From Streptomyces sp. V3I8 (GTDB taxonomy: Bacteria; Actinomycetota; Actinomycetes; Streptomycetales; Streptomycetaceae): DNA of 64,000 bases. Where the stretch lies: positions 1,116,001 to 1,180,000 of the forward strand of contig NZ_JAUSZL010000002.1 of assembly GCF_030817535.1 (NCBI RefSeq). Reading direction: 5' to 3'. Below are positions 1-8,003 of this stretch, one piece after another. Both the position numbers and the translations under genes were made by a program. Below the pieces are notes generated by a model. It saw only the letters and a list, made by a program, of their open reading frames with translations. It searched no databases and had not been told where the DNA came from. The number at the start of each line of letters is the position of its first letter. Positions within the stretch are counted from its first letter, which is position 1.

Positions 1-780
1 TCCGTGGCGGTGGTCCTCGCCCTCGCCGCCGTGCTCCTGCTCTGCGTCTGGACCGTCTCCGGGCTGCGCGGCAAGGCACCCCTGGTCGATCTCCGGGCGC
101 TACGGCACCCGGCGGTCGCCGGAGCGAATGTCGCCATGTTCGTCGGTGCGATCGGCATGTACATCCTGCTCACGCTCATCACCCGGTACGCGCAGACGCC
201 GCACAGCGCCGGCTACGGCTACGGGCTCACCACCTTCGTCGCCGGGCTGGTCCTCATCCCGTTCTCCGTGCTGGGGTTCGTCGCCGGCAAGCTCACGCCC
301 CGGATGCTCGGACGGATCGAAGCCCCCCTGCTCCTGGCCGGCAGCGCCGTCGTCATCGGTGGCGGGTTCGTCCTCTTCGCCGCGGTCCGGTCGAACCTGG
401 CCGAGCTGTTCGTGGCCATGGGTGTGCTGGGCTTCGGTGTCGGCAGCTTCTCGGCCGCCATGCCCGGCGTCATCCTCGCCTTCACGCCCAAGAGCGAGAC
501 GTCCAGTGCCATGAGCTTCAACTACGTCGTGCGCAGCGTCGGGTACTCGCTCGGCAGTGCCATCGGCGGCCTGGTCCTCGCGGCCGGCACCGACGCCGGC
601 CATGTCTTCCCGAAGGACAGCGCCTACACCACGGCGGCGTTGGTCGGCATCGCCGCGATGGCGATCACGATGATGACCAGCCTTGTCCTGGCCCGCCAAC
701 GCTCGCCCGAGGCCGCGGCCGAGGCCGAACCGACCGTCCCGCCGGCCGGCGCACCGAGCCGGAACCGGCCGAACCCATGA
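1..780 (+). CDS. MFS drug exporter, DHA2 (EmrB/QacA) type, 3' part only
   Basis: The frame is open from the first base, so the true start lies left of the window. About 259 residues remain. They contain six or seven strongly hydrophobic helices separated by short charged loops, and a tail rich in Ala, Pro and Glu after the last helix. The internal pattern of a loop ending in a Tyr-Ala-Gln segment followed by a Gly-rich helix fits the second half of a 14-helix DHA2 proton-coupled exporter. Such exporters in biosynthetic loci usually provide self-resistance or product efflux at the cytoplasmic membrane. It converges on the piperazate-type operon. The family call is good; the substrate is unknown. 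Confidence 0.8.
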   Translation, partial: SVAVVLALAAVLLLCVWTVSGLRGKAPLVDLRALRHPAVAGANVAMFVGAIGMYILLTLITRYAQTPHSAGYGYGLTTFVAGLVLIPFSVLGFVAGKLTPRMLGRIEAPLLLAGSAVVIGGGFVLFAAVRSNLAELFVAMGVLGFGVGSFSAAMPGVILAFTPKSETSSAMSFNYVVRSVGYSLGSAIGGLVLAAGTDAGHVFPKDSAYTTAALVGIAAMAITMMTSLVLARQRSPEAAAEAEPTVPPAGAPSRNRPNP

Positions 781-1089
781 CCCGCTCGACCCGCTCGCCG
801 GGAGGCGCCGGCACGTACAGCTGATCGTTGCGGGATGAAGGGCCCGAGGCGTCGTTCGGGGCGTGGGCGGCCTTCGGAGGCCCGGACCCGGGTGGGTCCG
901 GGCTCGCCGGGTCGGCGGCCATGGCGGTCATGGCGGTCGGATGTGCGGTGGCGTCCGAAAGGTGAGGTGTCGGATCCGGCGGGTCCGGCCCGGACGCCGT
1001 GGGCCGGTGGCAGCCGCGTCCGGAGGGCGGTACGGCGAAGGGTTTCCGGTCGGCGGGCCGTGACCAAACGGTTCCCGCCCCGGCGCGCG
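781..1089. other. Convergent intergenic region
   Basis: This 309-base gap lies between the stop of the MFS gene (plus strand) and the stop of the N-hydroxylase gene (minus strand). I see no convincing gene in it; open frames crossing it are GC-driven and lack a ribosome binding site. It holds one strong hairpin (881-902), probably a bidirectional terminator, and a nine-base direct repeat (atggcggtc, two adjacent copies near 919-936). Confidence 0.6.
881..902. terminator. Perfect GC-rich hairpin, probable bidirectional terminator
   Basis: Arms CCCGGACCC (881-889) and GGGTCCGGG (894-902) pair perfectly around a four-base loop. The hairpin lies between two convergent genes. It has no T-run, which is common for Streptomyces terminators. 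Function is inferred from position and structure. Confidence 0.5.
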
Positions 1090-2511
1090 CTACCCCGCGC
1101 CCATCGGTACCTGGCCCGCTTCCGCGACCCCCCTCATGTCGGCGTTCACCCGGCGGTGACCGCCGTTCCTGCGGGCCAGCACGGAGCCGAGGATCTCCCC
1201 GGCCCGTACGGCCGTGTTGGACAGCAGCGACGAGGTGATGCCGTGCGAGTGCTCCGTGGCCCCGCACAGATAGACCCCGGCCTCCAGGCGGGCGTCGGCG
1301 GCGACCCGGTAGTCGCGTTCGACCCGGGGCAGCCCCGCCTCGTCCCGGTGCAGGGCGGCGCCGACCTGACCGAGCAGAGCGAACGGGTCGGCCGGACGGT
1401 AGCCGGTGGCGCAGATCAGCAGGTGGGCCCGGAGCGTGGTGGCGCGCCCCGTGGGCAGGTGCCGGACGGTCACGTCGACGCCGTCGGTGGTCTCGGCCGC
1501 GGAGTCCACCACCGACACGTTGTGGAAGTGCAGCCGTGCCCTGCCGGTGAGGCGCTCCTCGTACGTGCGCCTGTACAGCTCCTCTATGAGGTCGACGTCG
1601 ACGACCGAGTAGTTGGTGTTGGCGTGGTAGTCGAGGAGCGTGTCCCGGACGGTCTGCGGAGCCTGGTGGAAGGCGTCCACGGTCGCCGGGTCGAAGATCC
1701 GGTTGGCGAACGGGCTGTCGTCGGCCTGGCTGTAGCCGAACCGGGAGAACACCGCGTGCACCTCGGCCGCCGGATAGCTGCGGTGCAGATGATCGACGAT
1801 CTCGGCGGCGCTCTGTCCGGCGCCCAGCACGACGAACCGCCGAGGGCCGTCGGCGCCGAGGCCACGCAGGTCGTCCAGGGTGGTCGAGCTGTGCCGCACC
1901 CTGGCGCCGTGAGGCAACCCGTCCGGCATCCGGGGCGCCAGGCCGGGCGCGACGACGATGTTGCGTGCCCGGTGCACGACCTGCGTGCCGCCTGCGAGGT
2001 CACGGGCGACGACCTCGACATGGGTGATGACCCCGCCCTCGGTGACCGGCCGGGCCGTGACCACCTCGTGGCCGTAGTCGACCAGGTGATCCAGTCGGCG
2101 CGCGCACCAGGTGAGGTAGTCGTGGAACTCCACCCGGGACGGGTAGAAACACTTGTGGTTGATGAAGTCGATCAGCCGGCCCTGGTCGTGCAGATAGGGC
2201 ACGAAGCCGAACCGGCTCACCGGATTGCGCGGCGTCGCGAGGTCCTTGAGAAAGGCGACCTGCATGGTGGCACCCTCGATGAGCATGCCGCGGTGCCAGC
2301 CGAAGGCCGGTTTGCGCTCCAGGAACCGCGCGGTGACCGGAGGGCCGGCGCTCTCCTCGTTGTGTTCCTGCACGGCGATCGCCAGGGCGAGGTCGGACGG
2401 GCCGAACCCCACTCCCAGCACGTCGAGGATCTCGGTCTCCATGCGCTGTGCCTCCACGTGTGCCGCCGCTCGTCGGGGTGCTGCCGCGTGCCTCTGTGCC
2501 GCCGTCTCCAT
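1090..2511 (-). CDS. FAD/NADPH L-ornithine (or lysine) N-hydroxylase, KtzI/SidA family
   Basis: Predicted to hydroxylate the side-chain amine of ornithine (N5) using FAD, NADPH and oxygen. The 473-residue product has the FAD-binding GxGxxxxxLA element in GVGFGPSDLALA near residue 35. It also has the family segments WHRGMLIEGATMQ and SRVEFHDYL, an NADPH-binding GAGQSAAE motif, and the late ATGY motif seen in SidA, PvdA and KtzI proteins. The ATG at 2511 is preceded by AAGGGGG at a good distance; an in-frame ATG at 2442 would remove an atypical Ala/His-rich leader. It is the last gene of a four-gene operon. The KtzT-like gene three places upstream makes ornithine, hence piperazate, more likely than a siderophore lysine role. 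Confidence 0.85.
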   Translation of the reverse strand: METAAQRHAAAPRRAAAHVEAQRMETEILDVLGVGFGPSDLALAIAVQEHNEESAGPPVTARFLERKPAFGWHRGMLIEGATMQVAFLKDLATPRNPVSRFGFVPYLHDQGRLIDFINHKCFYPSRVEFHDYLTWCARRLDHLVDYGHEVVTARPVTEGGVITHVEVVARDLAGGTQVVHRARNIVVAPGLAPRMPDGLPHGARVRHSSTTLDDLRGLGADGPRRFVVLGAGQSAAEIVDHLHRSYPAAEVHAVFSRFGYSQADDSPFANRIFDPATVDAFHQAPQTVRDTLLDYHANTNYSVVDVDLIEELYRRTYEERLTGRARLHFHNVSVVDSAAETTDGVDVTVRHLPTGRATTLRAHLLICATGYRPADPFALLGQVGAALHRDEAGLPRVERDYRVAADARLEAGVYLCGATEHSHGITSSLLSNTAVRAGEILGSVLARRNGGHRRVNADMRGVAEAGQVPMGAG

Positions 2512-2522
2512 GAGGACCCCCT

Positions 2523-3464
2523 TCAGGTCGTCAGCAGCATGCTGACGTCGAGGGCCGGTGCGCTGTGGGTGAGCGCGCCGACCGAGATGAGGTCGACGCC
2601 CGTCTCGGCGACGGTCCGCACCCGGTCCAGGGAGATGGTGCCGGAGGCCTCGAGCAGCACGTCGGCGGCACCGGCGGTCGCCGCCCGTGCCGCGACGACC
2701 CGCTCCATCCGCCGTGGTGCCATGTTGTCCAGCATGATCCAGGAGGCGTGGCAGCGAAGCGCCTCCTCGGCCTCCTCGACCGTCTCCACCTCCACCTCGA
2801 CGGGCACCTCCCGGCCCGCCGCCGCCATCCCCTCACGCACGGCGGCGACCGCGGCGCCCACCCCGCCGGCCGCGGCGATGTGGTTCTCCTTGAGCAGCAC
2901 CATCGCCGAGAGGTGCTGCCGATGGTTGTGCCCGCCTCCCGCCGTCACCGCGTACTTGTCCAGGGCGCGCAGACCCGGGGCGGTCTTGCGGGTGTCGAGT
3001 ATGCGCACGGGCAGGCCTCGCACCTCCTCGACGTACCGCCGGGTCGACGTGGCGATGCCGCAGAGGCGTTGCAGGAAGTTCAGGGCCGTGCGCTCGCCGG
3101 TGATCAGGCTTCGCGCGCTGCCGTGGAGGCTCAGCAGCACCTCGCCGGGAGCCACCGCGGCACCGTCCGCCACGTGCGCCCTCACCCTCACCTCGGGGTC
3201 GACGCGGGCGAACACCGCCTCGACCACCGACAGTCCCGCCACCACCCCCGGCTGCCGGGTGACGATCTCGGCCCGGGCCCGCAGCCTCTCCGGCACGCTC
3301 CACCGGGTGGTGATGTCCTCGGTGGCCTCGTCCTCCGCGAGAGCGGATCCGACGGCCCGTCCCACGGCCGCCCCGTCCACGGCCGACCACCGGGCCGCAG
3401 CCCGTTCCACCGCCGCTCCGCGCTCCGCCTCCTGCGTCGCTCCGCCCACCGGCGCGCCGTTCAC
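2523..3464 (-). CDS. NadC-like quinolinate phosphoribosyltransferase homologue
   Basis: Housekeeping NadC converts quinolinate and PRPP to nicotinate mononucleotide, CO2 and pyrophosphate. This 313-residue protein has the family signatures TRKTAPGLRALDKYAV, AGGGHNHR and LLKENH, plus the C-terminal barrel strands with LEASG and SVGALTHS. The catalytic loop differs from the usual GGGxNHRxxLxD..IKDNH consensus (here HRQHLSAM and KENH), which suggests a paralogue acting on another aromatic acid. The GTG at 3464 overlaps the upstream stop as GTGA. Because it is embedded in the piperazate-type operon without NadA or NadB, it is more likely biosynthetic than NAD housekeeping. Its substrate cannot be read from the sequence. 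Confidence 0.8.
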   Translation of the reverse strand: MNGAPVGGATQEAERGAAVERAAARWSAVDGAAVGRAVGSALAEDEATEDITTRWSVPERLRARAEIVTRQPGVVAGLSVVEAVFARVDPEVRVRAHVADGAAVAPGEVLLSLHGSARSLITGERTALNFLQRLCGIATSTRRYVEEVRGLPVRILDTRKTAPGLRALDKYAVTAGGGHNHRQHLSAMVLLKENHIAAAGGVGAAVAAVREGMAAAGREVPVEVEVETVEEAEEALRCHASWIMLDNMAPRRMERVVAARAATAGAADVLLEASGTISLDRVRTVAETGVDLISVGALTHSAPALDVSMLLTT

Positions 3465-4618
3465 CGCTGCGGGCTGGAGCTGGCGAACCGGGCCGGGTCG
3501 AAGGCCGAGATGTCGTAGGTGGCCCGGCCGTGCTGCACCAGTTCGGCGATGGCCTCCCCGATCGCCGGCGCGAACTTGAAGGCGTGGCCGGAGGTGCCGC
3601 CGGCCACCAGAACCTTCCCCTTCCCGGACGCTTGCCCGATGAGGAACCCCAGGTCGGGAGTGTTGTCGTAGAGGCACACGGCGCTCTTGCGGTACCGGCC
3701 GCCACCCAGCCGCGGGATCCGGTTGCGCAGGAACTCCTGGATCTCGGCGACCTCCCCCTGGGCCACGAAGCGGTCGACCGTGTCCGGGTCGGTCGGGGTG
3801 CCGCCGCTGTGCACGCCGGCCTTGACCCCACCGTACAAACCGCTCGCGGCGGGGTGCCCGTAGCCGATCATGCCGTCGCCCTCCCATATCCAGTACGGAA
3901 AGCGGTCGGGCTGGAAGTCCTGTGCCCCGCCCCCGGGCTCGAACCAGAGCATGACCTTGCGCAGCACCTGTATCGGCGCCAGATCGGGCAGGAGGGCGGG
4001 AGCCCAGCAGCCGGAGGCGACCACGACGTGGTCGGCGTCGTAGGCACCGCGGTCGGTACGGAGCCTGACCCCGCGAGCACCTTCCACGATCTCCACGACG
4101 GACTCGTGGTACCGCAGGTCGGCACCGTGCTTCTCGGCGAGCTGGAGCTGGACCCGCACGGTCTGCTCAGGCTGTACGTAGCCGGAGCCGGGGTCGTAGA
4201 TCGCCGCGCAGTCGGAGGCCGGCGTGAACTGCGGGAACCGCTTGTGTATTTCGTCCGCGTCGAGGTATTCGTGCTCGAGGCCGAACTGCTCGGCGCTGGC
4301 CCGGGCGGCCGGCAGCAGTTCGCCGTCGGCGGGACCGAGGCAGATTCCGCCGGTCCGGTGGAACAGGCGCTCACCGCTCTGCTCCTCCAGCTCCGACCAG
4401 AGGGTGTAAGCGCGTTGCAGCAGCGGCAGATAGCGCGGGCCCATGAAGTACGCCTGCCAGACGCCCCGCGACTCACCGTGGCTGGCCCCGAGGTCATGGA
4501 CCGGCCCGTACCGCTCGACGCCCAGTACGCGCAGCCCGGCGGCGGCGAGCGAGTGGCAGGCCGCGCTGCCCAGCGCACCGAGCCCGACCACGGCGACGTC
4601 GTACTTCTCTGCCGTCAT
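3461..4618 (-). CDS. MSOX/MTOX-family FAD amine oxidase (sarcosine/N-methyltryptophan oxidase-like)
   Basis: A 385-residue flavoprotein that should oxidise a C-N bond of an amino or imino acid with FAD, releasing hydrogen peroxide. The N-terminal VAVVGLGALGSAACHSLA is the Rossmann dinucleotide motif. It is followed by GASHGESRG, a segment characteristic of monomeric sarcosine oxidase relatives. The Cys in SAVCLYDNTPD sits where this family usually attaches FAD covalently. NikD, which aromatises a cyclic imino acid to picolinate, belongs to the same family. Start ATG at 4618 forms ATGA with the stop of the KtzT-like gene. The operon suggests piperazate or a relative as substrate, possibly giving a dehydro- or pyridazine-type ring; that is inference. 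Confidence 0.8.
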   Translation of the reverse strand: MTAEKYDVAVVGLGALGSAACHSLAAAGLRVLGVERYGPVHDLGASHGESRGVWQAYFMGPRYLPLLQRAYTLWSELEEQSGERLFHRTGGICLGPADGELLPAARASAEQFGLEHEYLDADEIHKRFPQFTPASDCAAIYDPGSGYVQPEQTVRVQLQLAEKHGADLRYHESVVEIVEGARGVRLRTDRGAYDADHVVVASGCWAPALLPDLAPIQVLRKVMLWFEPGGGAQDFQPDRFPYWIWEGDGMIGYGHPAASGLYGGVKAGVHSGGTPTDPDTVDRFVAQGEVAEIQEFLRNRIPRLGGGRYRKSAVCLYDNTPDLGFLIGQASGKGKVLVAGGTSGHAFKFAPAIGEAIAELVQHGRATYDISAFDPARFASSSPQR

Positions 4619-5295
4619 AACGTCTCTCCCACATTCTGGTTGCCGGCCTTTCCGAACTGTTCCATCGCGTGCGCCAGATCCCGGTACCCCGTGTGCGGGC
4701 ATTCCGAGAAATGCCGGGTCACCTTGGTCCGCACGCCGTCGCTCTGTTCCTGGCTGAGTTTGAACATGCCGTCCACCTGCTCCACTTCCACTTCGAAGGC
4801 ACCGACCGCGGAAATGATCCGGTCGAAGTATTCGAGGGAATCCGTCATGTCCCAGCCGAAGCCGAAACGGCCCTCCAACTCCTGCACCGTACGACGGACG
4901 ACGGTGCGCGTGGCTTCGCCGGCGGGCAGGGGCCGCAGAGTTCCCCGGACATGAACCGCTGTGAAATTCCAGGTGGGTGCGGCAGGCGAATAGTCGTACA
5001 CCTCGGGCGAGACGTAGCCGTTCGGCCCGCGAAAGATCAGCAGCGCCGGTGTCTCTCCGTCGGCGATGTGCCGCCAGTGCGGGTTGGCCCGGTTCATGTG
5101 CCCGGCCAGTCGGTGCCCGTTGAGGTCCACAGGGCCGCTACGCAGGGCGTCGGCGGTCGCCTCGGGAATGACGGCCGGGAGATGGGTGGCGTACGGCACG
5201 GGGTCCGCGCTGGAAAGGAGCGTGGCCAGCGGGCTGGCCCGGACAAGAGTCACCGCGGCCGCGGGACTTCCTCGATAATGCGCGGGAACGTACAC
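4615..5295 (-). CDS. PaiB/KtzT-family heme protein, probable piperazate synthase
   Basis: KtzT-type enzymes use heme to close the N-N bond of N5-hydroxyornithine, giving piperazate. They are usually mis-annotated as FMN-binding PaiB regulators. The 226-residue product has GHMNRANPHW, NGYVSPEVY, PTWNFTAVHVRG, GWDMTDSLEYF and DGMFKLSQEQ. From memory, these resemble KtzT more than generic PaiB proteins. I chose the GTG at 5295 because the protein then begins with the family-typical YVPAHYR, with AAGGAG ten bases upstream; a GTG at 5325 is possible. It is the first gene of the operon, and an ornithine N-hydroxylase three genes on completes the piperazate pair. A regulator role is the alternative. 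Confidence 0.75.
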   Translation of the reverse strand: MYVPAHYRGSPAAAVTLVRASPLATLLSSADPVPYATHLPAVIPEATADALRSGPVDLNGHRLAGHMNRANPHWRHIADGETPALLIFRGPNGYVSPEVYDYSPAAPTWNFTAVHVRGTLRPLPAGEATRTVVRRTVQELEGRFGFGWDMTDSLEYFDRIISAVGAFEVEVEQVDGMFKLSQEQSDGVRTKVTRHFSECPHTGYRDLAHAMEQFGKAGNQNVGETL

Positions 5296-5641
5296 GTCTT
5301 CGATTCTCCTTGTCGGGGTCTGCACCGGCGACAGGCTCTCGGTTCACCGTGGCGGGAATTCCGTCCCCGACGAGGCCGGACGAAAGCACCGTGGGCACTT
5401 CTTCCGCCGTGAGGGCGCTCTTCCCGGGGCGAGCACGGCTGTTGACGAGCTTGTGGGTGGCCGGGGCACGCGTCAAGGGGCGACCACTGGGCTATTCGTC
5501 CCGGATCGATGGGCGCATAACTCGTCCGACGTCCCGCCGGAAGCCCTCCGAAAGGTACGGGTGGCTCGAAAGGGTGCCCGGGCCCGGTGACAAATTCACG
5601 CCATTTCCGGGCCGTCGCGGACACGCCCTCGGCGGTCCGTC
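5296..5641. promoter_or_regulatory. Upstream region of the piperazate-type operon
   Basis: These 346 bases separate the start of the KtzT-like gene from the stop of the membrane-protein gene upstream on the same strand. No coding frame here has a credible start or ribosome binding site. The promoter of the four-gene operon must lie here, but I cannot point to a confident -35/-10 pair or operator. Confidence 0.4.
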
Positions 5642-6901
5642 TCAGGTGGGGCGAACGGCCGGTTCCCCGGCGCACGGACAGGAGTGCAGTTCCGGAAGAC
5701 GGTTCCGAGGCACGGTCAGCCGTACATATCCTTCGGCCACCTGGCCGAGCCAGGTCAGCTCGTCCGCCAGTTCGCTGCTCGGCTGACGCGACCCGCGGCC
5801 GGCCGTGCCGCCGGAGGGCTGGACGCCTTCTTTCTTGCGCCGTACCGCCAGGGCGATGACGGCCGCCTCCACCAAAGGATCGTCCGCGGCGGTTCCGCGC
5901 ATCAGGCCCGCCTCCCGCAGCGAGCACCGCAACCGCTCCTCGCAGTCGTCGCAGACGTAGGGGCGCAGCAGTCGCTGTCCGTCCCTGATCTCGATGATCA
6001 TCCGATACAGCCGGGTCCGGAGGTTGCCCCAGAACCGGGCCACGCGCGGCGAGAGCGGCCTGAACAGGGTCACCCCCGGGGCGGCTTCGCACAGGACGGA
6101 CCAGAGCGGATGAAGCGTGCCGTAGAGGCGGAACTGTTCACGGCGGACGACGAAAAAGGTGCCCCAGCCCGGCAGGGTGTACCCGAGGACGAGTACCAGG
6201 GAGCCGAGGCTGGCGGCGAGCGGACTCCACACCACGGCGGCCCGGTCCCAGTCGGTCACGCCGCACCAACGCCCCACGATCCCGATCGCCTTCCCCAGGA
6301 TGAAGCCCAGGACGAAAACCGATCCGACCGCGGTCATCCGTAGCGACTGAGCCAGCCATGACCGTTCGACGGCGCGCGAGGAGGGCCAGGTGAACCGCGC
6401 GGTGTTCGCGAGGTTCACGCCGTAGGTCACCAGGAAGACCATGAGGTAGGCGGCGGCCGTGGGCGTGGTGGCGAAATGCACCTCGAAGTCGACCGGGTGG
6501 GCGCCGGGCAGCGGCGCCGCGAAGAAGAGCACGCCCATGGTGGCGATGGCCAGCAGGTAGAACCCGACCACACGCGGGAGGCGGCGTCTGGATTCCGCGG
6601 GTGAGTGGAACCAGCCGAGCACCATCACATGGGCCGACAGTGCGGCCAGGACGATGCAGGAATGGCCGAGCAGGGTGGCGAGGTTGGGTATGCCTGTCAG
6701 CTCGCCGATCCAGACGTTCACCAGCGGCACCAGGAACAGGTAGGCGACACCGTTGAACAGCCGGGTGCCGCACAGGGCCCAGAGTTCGAGGTTGCTCGCG
6801 TCGCGTCGCAGGTCGAACCACTTGTAGCCGAAGGCACTCAGTGTGAGGACGCAGGACACGGTGTGCGTGTAGTTGAAGACGTGCTCGACGGAGGCGGTCA
6901 C
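5642..6901 (-). CDS. MAB_1171c-type integral membrane protein
   Basis: A 419-residue protein. The first 250 or so residues form about seven hydrophobic helices, starting with VSCVLTLSAFGYKWF. They are followed by a soluble C-terminal part carrying a VCDDCEERLRC cysteine cluster and a long helical tail. This architecture matches actinobacterial MAB_1171c-like putative transporters, whose biochemical function is unknown to me. The GTG start at 6901 overlaps the stop of the ImmA/IrrE-like gene as GTGA, so the two are translationally coupled. Together with the HTH gene at 8368 they form a set I recall as common in Streptomyces. A signalling or stress role is inference only. Confidence 0.65.
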   Translation of the reverse strand: MTASVEHVFNYTHTVSCVLTLSAFGYKWFDLRRDASNLELWALCGTRLFNGVAYLFLVPLVNVWIGELTGIPNLATLLGHSCIVLAALSAHVMVLGWFHSPAESRRRLPRVVGFYLLAIATMGVLFFAAPLPGAHPVDFEVHFATTPTAAAYLMVFLVTYGVNLANTARFTWPSSRAVERSWLAQSLRMTAVGSVFVLGFILGKAIGIVGRWCGVTDWDRAAVVWSPLAASLGSLVLVLGYTLPGWGTFFVVRREQFRLYGTLHPLWSVLCEAAPGVTLFRPLSPRVARFWGNLRTRLYRMIIEIRDGQRLLRPYVCDDCEERLRCSLREAGLMRGTAADDPLVEAAVIALAVRRKKEGVQPSGGTAGRGSRQPSSELADELTWLGQVAEGYVRLTVPRNRLPELHSCPCAGEPAVRPT

Positions 6902-7446
6902 CTCCAGTGGTCACCTCCGTGCTGCAGCGAGCGTCCGAGCCGGCCCGCGAAGTCTCCCTCGTCCGGAGGGACCACGGCTGTGCCGAGGAGCGGGCCGCCC
7001 GCCCGCCGCATCCCCAGGACCTCGGTGGCGAAATATTCGGCGGCATACTCCTCGGGCTCACTGTACTGGGTGCGCCCCAGCATGTGGCCGATGAGCACGG
7101 GATCGATGTCGTCCGGTACCAGCGAGCCGCCCGCGGCGTGGTCGAGGTGCCCTCCCCCGGGGTCCGGGGCGGCGTGGTCCCACAGCAGGTGGCCCAGTTC
7201 GTGCACGGCGATGTGGGTCTGGTGCGTGGCCGTGGTGTGCGCCTCGTAGAAGACGTAGTCGGCGGAGACGGTGGCGACCAGGAGGCCGACCGGTCCGGTG
7301 GGCGGGAAAGCCAGCGGCGCCATGGCGATCCGGCGCTGCCGGCGCTCGGCCACCTGCGCGCAGAGCGTGTCCAGGGAGAAGGGAACGGTCAGGTCGAGGC
7401 TCCGGATGAGGTCGGTGCATTTCTCTCGGATTTGCCTGCGTTTCAT
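6898..7446 (-). CDS. ImmA/IrrE-like zinc metallopeptidase (copy 1)
   Basis: A 182-residue protein with the zinc-protease motif HELGH inside THIAVHELGHLLWDH. The downstream EEYAAEYFA supplies the likely third zinc ligand, as in ImmA/IrrE peptidases. In phage and ICE systems ImmA cleaves a cognate XRE repressor; here the XRE-like protein encoded at 8368 is the obvious partner candidate. ATG at 7446 follows a GGGAAGGGAAG ribosome binding site. It is a close paralogue of the protein encoded at 19577-20116, sharing the start MKRRQIR and the block HMLGRTQYS. Confidence 0.75.
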   Translation of the reverse strand: MKRRQIREKCTDLIRSLDLTVPFSLDTLCAQVAERRQRRIAMAPLAFPPTGPVGLLVATVSADYVFYEAHTTATHQTHIAVHELGHLLWDHAAPDPGGGHLDHAAGGSLVPDDIDPVLIGHMLGRTQYSEPEEYAAEYFATEVLGMRRAGGPLLGTAVVPPDEGDFAGRLGRSLQHGGDHWR

Positions 7447-7499
7447 CGCTTCCCTTCCCCACCACGCTGTCCAGCGCCTTCGTCAGCGGGCGGGGATAG

Positions 7500-7537
7500 C
7501 CGCGGATATGGATGCCGTTCGGTGCAGAGATCCGCGG
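7500..7537. repeat. Inverted repeat upstream of the metallopeptidase gene
   Basis: CCGCGGAT (7500-7507) and ATCCGCGG (7530-7537) are perfect eight-base inverted arms 22 bases apart. They lie between the double-LuxR stop and the metallopeptidase start. It could be an operator or a weak terminator; the sequence does not decide. Confidence 0.35.
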
Positions 7538-7568
7538 ACGAACGATAGAGACCTGAGGGCGTTGCCTT

Positions 7569-8003
7569 CTATACGGCGAGGTCCATGCTCTGGGCGTACA
7601 GGGCGGCCTGCGTCCGGCCGGCGGCTCCTATCTTCAGGTAGATGCCGCTGAGATGGTTCTTCACGGTTTTTTCGGAGATCTCCAGGCGGCGGGCGATCAG
7701 CCGGTTCGTGAATCCCCGTGCGACCAGTCGAAGAACGCCTGCCTCACGAGCCGTGAGCGAGGGGGTGGCGGATCTTTCCGTATCGCGGGGTTCGGTGAGA
7801 CCCATGCGCTGGGCGAACAGGGCGGCCTGCGTCCGATCTGCCGCACCGATCTTGAGATAGACGCTGCTGAGGTGATTCCTCACGGTCTTCTCCGAGATTT
7901 CCAGGCGACGGGCGATCAAGCGGTTGGGTAACCCTTGAGCCAACAGCCGCAGTACGGCCGTCTCTCGGCAAGTTAAATCCGATAAGGTGGGGTCTGCTTC
8001 CAT
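7569..8003 (-). CDS. Tandem double LuxR/GerE helix-turn-helix protein
   Basis: The 144-residue product is almost nothing but two LuxR-type DNA-binding domains (residues 10-69 and 83-142) joined by a 13-residue linker. Both carry the recognition-helix region NRLIARRLEISEKTV and the block YLKIGAA. There is no receiver, PAS or ligand domain, so it is probably a free DNA-binding regulator that mimics a LuxR dimer in one chain. ATG at 8003 has GGAGGAGG upstream; a longer in-frame start at 8051 is less likely. Leucines 7 and 10 are TTA codons (7983-7985 and 7974-7976), predicting bldA-dependent translation. It is transcribed away from the HTH gene at 8368. Confidence 0.8.
   Translation of the reverse strand: MEADPTLSDLTCRETAVLRLLAQGLPNRLIARRLEISEKTVRNHLSSVYLKIGAADRTQAALFAQRMGLTEPRDTERSATPSLTAREAGVLRLVARGFTNRLIARRLEISEKTVKNHLSGIYLKIGAAGRTQAALYAQSMDLAV
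7578..7976 (-). repeat. Internal direct duplication of a LuxR HTH exon-sized unit
   Basis: Two 180-base units (7797-7976 and 7578-7757 on the minus strand) encode nearly the same 60 residues and are also clearly similar as DNA. This indicates a fairly recent in-frame duplication. Confidence 0.75.

Noticed and set aside
835..3579. Long plus-strand frame opposite the N-hydroxylase and NadC-like genes
   Set aside because: It is antisense to two well-supported genes with motifs. Its own composition is of the Gly/Val/Arg shadow type.
4615..5295. Reading the PaiB-like gene as a transcriptional repressor
   Set aside because: KtzT-specific segments and linkage to an ornithine N-hydroxylase make piperazate synthase more likely. 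The regulator option is kept only as an alternative.
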